Source of the DNA: Fibrobacteria bacterium
GTDB taxonomy: Bacteria > Fibrobacterota > Fibrobacteria > UBA11236
Length of the DNA stretch: 64,000 nt
Assembly: GCA_017881725.1 (NCBI GenBank)
Contig: JADGQO010000073.1
Coordinates: forward strand, 1-64,000
Direction of reading: 5' to 3'
The position numbers and the translations under genes were made by a program. The notes beneath the pieces are model-generated. The model was given only the letters and a program-made list of their open reading frames with translations. It was not told where the DNA came from and did no database searches. The first letter of the stretch is position 1, and each line of letters starts with the position of its first letter. This document shows, piece after piece, positions 63,046-64,000 of the stretch.

Positions 63046-63844
63046 ACCAAATAGTTTATCCAAAAGTTCAAAAACCAAGCCTCCCCTACCCAAGCCCAAG
63101 CCAAGGCTGCGGCGCGCCCCATCCCAGCCGAGGGGCATCCAAACTGTGCCATCGCGGGCAGCCTCCAAAAGGCCGGCGGCCAAACTGAAGCCAGGCGAAC
63201 CGGAGGTTGACGCGGAAAAACGCATTCTTTCCGCCGCACGCCGGGAATTCGCCTTTAAAGGCCTGGAAGGTGCGCGCATGCAAACCATCGCGACGGCGGC
63301 GGGAGTGAACAAGGCCTTGCTGCACTATTATTACCGGAATAAAAACCGGCTCCACGAGAAGGTGAGGGAAGATACGGTGGGTACGGTCTGGGGCCGGTTA
63401 CAATTGGAGTTCCGGCGCCAGGAAGGCGGCCAGAAAGGCGAACAACGTCTGGAGCCATTGGTGCGCGCGGCCGTTTCCACTTACGTGCATACTATCTCGG
63501 AAAATCCGGATTTCCCTCTATTCATGGTGCGGGAAATCGCCGGCGGCGGGGACTCACTGCCGGCCGCCCTGCCCGGTCTGATTCGCAGGTTCAGCGAAGT
63601 CCCGAACACGTTGACCCGCAGTTTGCACGCCGAGATCAAGGCGCGGAAAATCAAACCCATCCTCCCCGTGCATTTTTTCCTGAACATGATGGGGATGACG
63701 GTTGCCACTTTTTTAGCCTTGCCCATGCTGCGCAAGATGGGACCGGCCTTGGGATTCAAGCTGGAACTCGAAGACGCATTCCTGGAGGCGCGCATCCAAT
63801 CCATCACCGACACCTTGCTTAACGGCATCCGCATTAAGAGGTAG
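63038..63844 (+). CDS. TetR-family transcriptional regulator
   Basis: A 268-residue repressor. ATG 63038 starts a Lys/Pro/Arg-rich extension (about 60 residues) before the helix-turn-helix (KRILSAARREFAFKGLEGAR, then MQTIATAAGVNKALLHYYYRNK). The C-terminal ligand domain is helical. The gene is directly followed by a TolC-family gene (1-base gap), so it probably controls an efflux system that continues beyond the window. No Shine-Dalgarno is seen; the palindrome sits on the start codon. Confidence 0.82.
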   Translation: MVKPNSLSKSSKTKPPLPKPKPRLRRAPSQPRGIQTVPSRAASKRPAAKLKPGEPEVDAEKRILSAARREFAFKGLEGARMQTIATAAGVNKALLHYYYRNKNRLHEKVREDTVGTVWGRLQLEFRRQEGGQKGEQRLEPLVRAAVSTYVHTISENPDFPLFMVREIAGGGDSLPAALPGLIRRFSEVPNTLTRSLHAEIKARKIKPILPVHFFLNMMGMTVATFLALPMLRKMGPALGFKLELEDAFLEARIQSITDTLLNGIRIKR

Positions 63845-63845
63845 C

Positions 63846-64000
63846 ATGCCCCTGACTCGTAGCCTCACGCTTTACTTCGTTCTGGCAACCCTAACCTTCG
63901 GAACGGCGTCCGCCCTGGATCTGCATCAAGCCCAGGAAGTTCTTTTCCGTGACAATCCGGATCTCTCCATCCTCCGCTTGGAAATCGAACGCGCTCAGGA
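63846..64000 (+). CDS. TolC-family outer-membrane efflux protein (5' part only)
   Basis: Begins at ATG 63846, one base after the TetR stop. The 51 visible codons give a signal peptide (SLTLYFVLATLTFGTASA) and the start of a TolC repeat (LDLHQAQEVLFRDNPDLSIL, typical of the first helix). The rest lies outside the window. With the TetR gene it marks the start of a probable efflux operon. Confidence 0.75.
   Translation, partial: MPLTRSLTLYFVLATLTFGTASALDLHQAQEVLFRDNPDLSILRLEIERAQ

Overview
The window is a chromosomal segment of a Gram-negative, diderm bacterium. It carries outer-membrane-type proteins ending in aromatic residues, lipoproteins, Lnt, a TolC homologue and a heptosyltransferase-like GT9 enzyme. 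A gingipain-type (C25, PorU-like) protease ending in a type IX secretion-like C-terminal domain, a secreted GH5 glycanase with a comparable tail, and the long insert-containing form of IspG point to the FCB group. Fibrobacterota is my best guess, by inference only. No tRNA, rRNA, CRISPR array or intact transposase was seen.

Layout. 1-5.2 kb (minus): a YhaN/YhaO-type SMC-like ATPase and nuclease pair, then a GT9 glycosyltransferase. 5.2-7.8 kb (minus): an outer-membrane protein, a short palindromic mobile element and a group 2 sigma factor. 7.9-14.6 kb: the most unusual part of the window, a signalling island. It holds a decayed hybrid histidine kinase, a CqsA/LqsA-like alpha-oxoamine synthase, three paralogous proteins that fuse an acyl-carrier-like domain lacking its serine to a receiver domain, the remains of a second synthase and a second cyclase, and an intact class III adenylate cyclase. 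The cyclase's six-helix membrane domain resembles the CAI-1 receptor domain of Vibrio CqsS. Just beyond it (14.9-16.7 kb) is a PilZ protein fused to a FeeM/LuxI-like N-acyltransferase domain. My main proposal is that this island is a small-molecule (quorum-sensing-like) system in which an autoinducer is read out through cAMP instead of a histidine kinase.

16.8-33.6 kb: mostly housekeeping and envelope genes (Uup-type ABC-F ATPase, lipoprotein FKBP, pyruvate carboxylase, secreted GH5 glycanase, Prc protease, a winged-helix protein with a membrane anchor, a DUF6279 lipoprotein, an HxlR regulator, a stand-alone DUF1016 N-domain). A second copy of the mobile element lies between pyruvate carboxylase and the glycanase. 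33.9-44.4 kb: a 43-residue membrane peptide, a very large TPR protein, an MltD-like lytic transglycosylase, a large M48 membrane protease and a GAF-only sensor. 44.5-47.1 kb: the classical cmk-rpsA pair (minus). 47.3-55.5 kb: a plus-strand operon of lipoprotein-like protein, PorU-like protease, rsmI and lnt. 55.5-62.0 kb: a tightly packed seven-gene minus-strand operon (ispG, trmJ-like, aldose-epimerase-like, recO, gluQ, panB, small protein). The window ends with a putative metallopeptidase, a TetR regulator and the start of a TolC-family gene.

Starts were chosen from Shine-Dalgarno placement and family alignment, so several differ from the longest open frame. Family assignments and comparisons with CqsA/CqsS are from memory of those sequences and were not computed.
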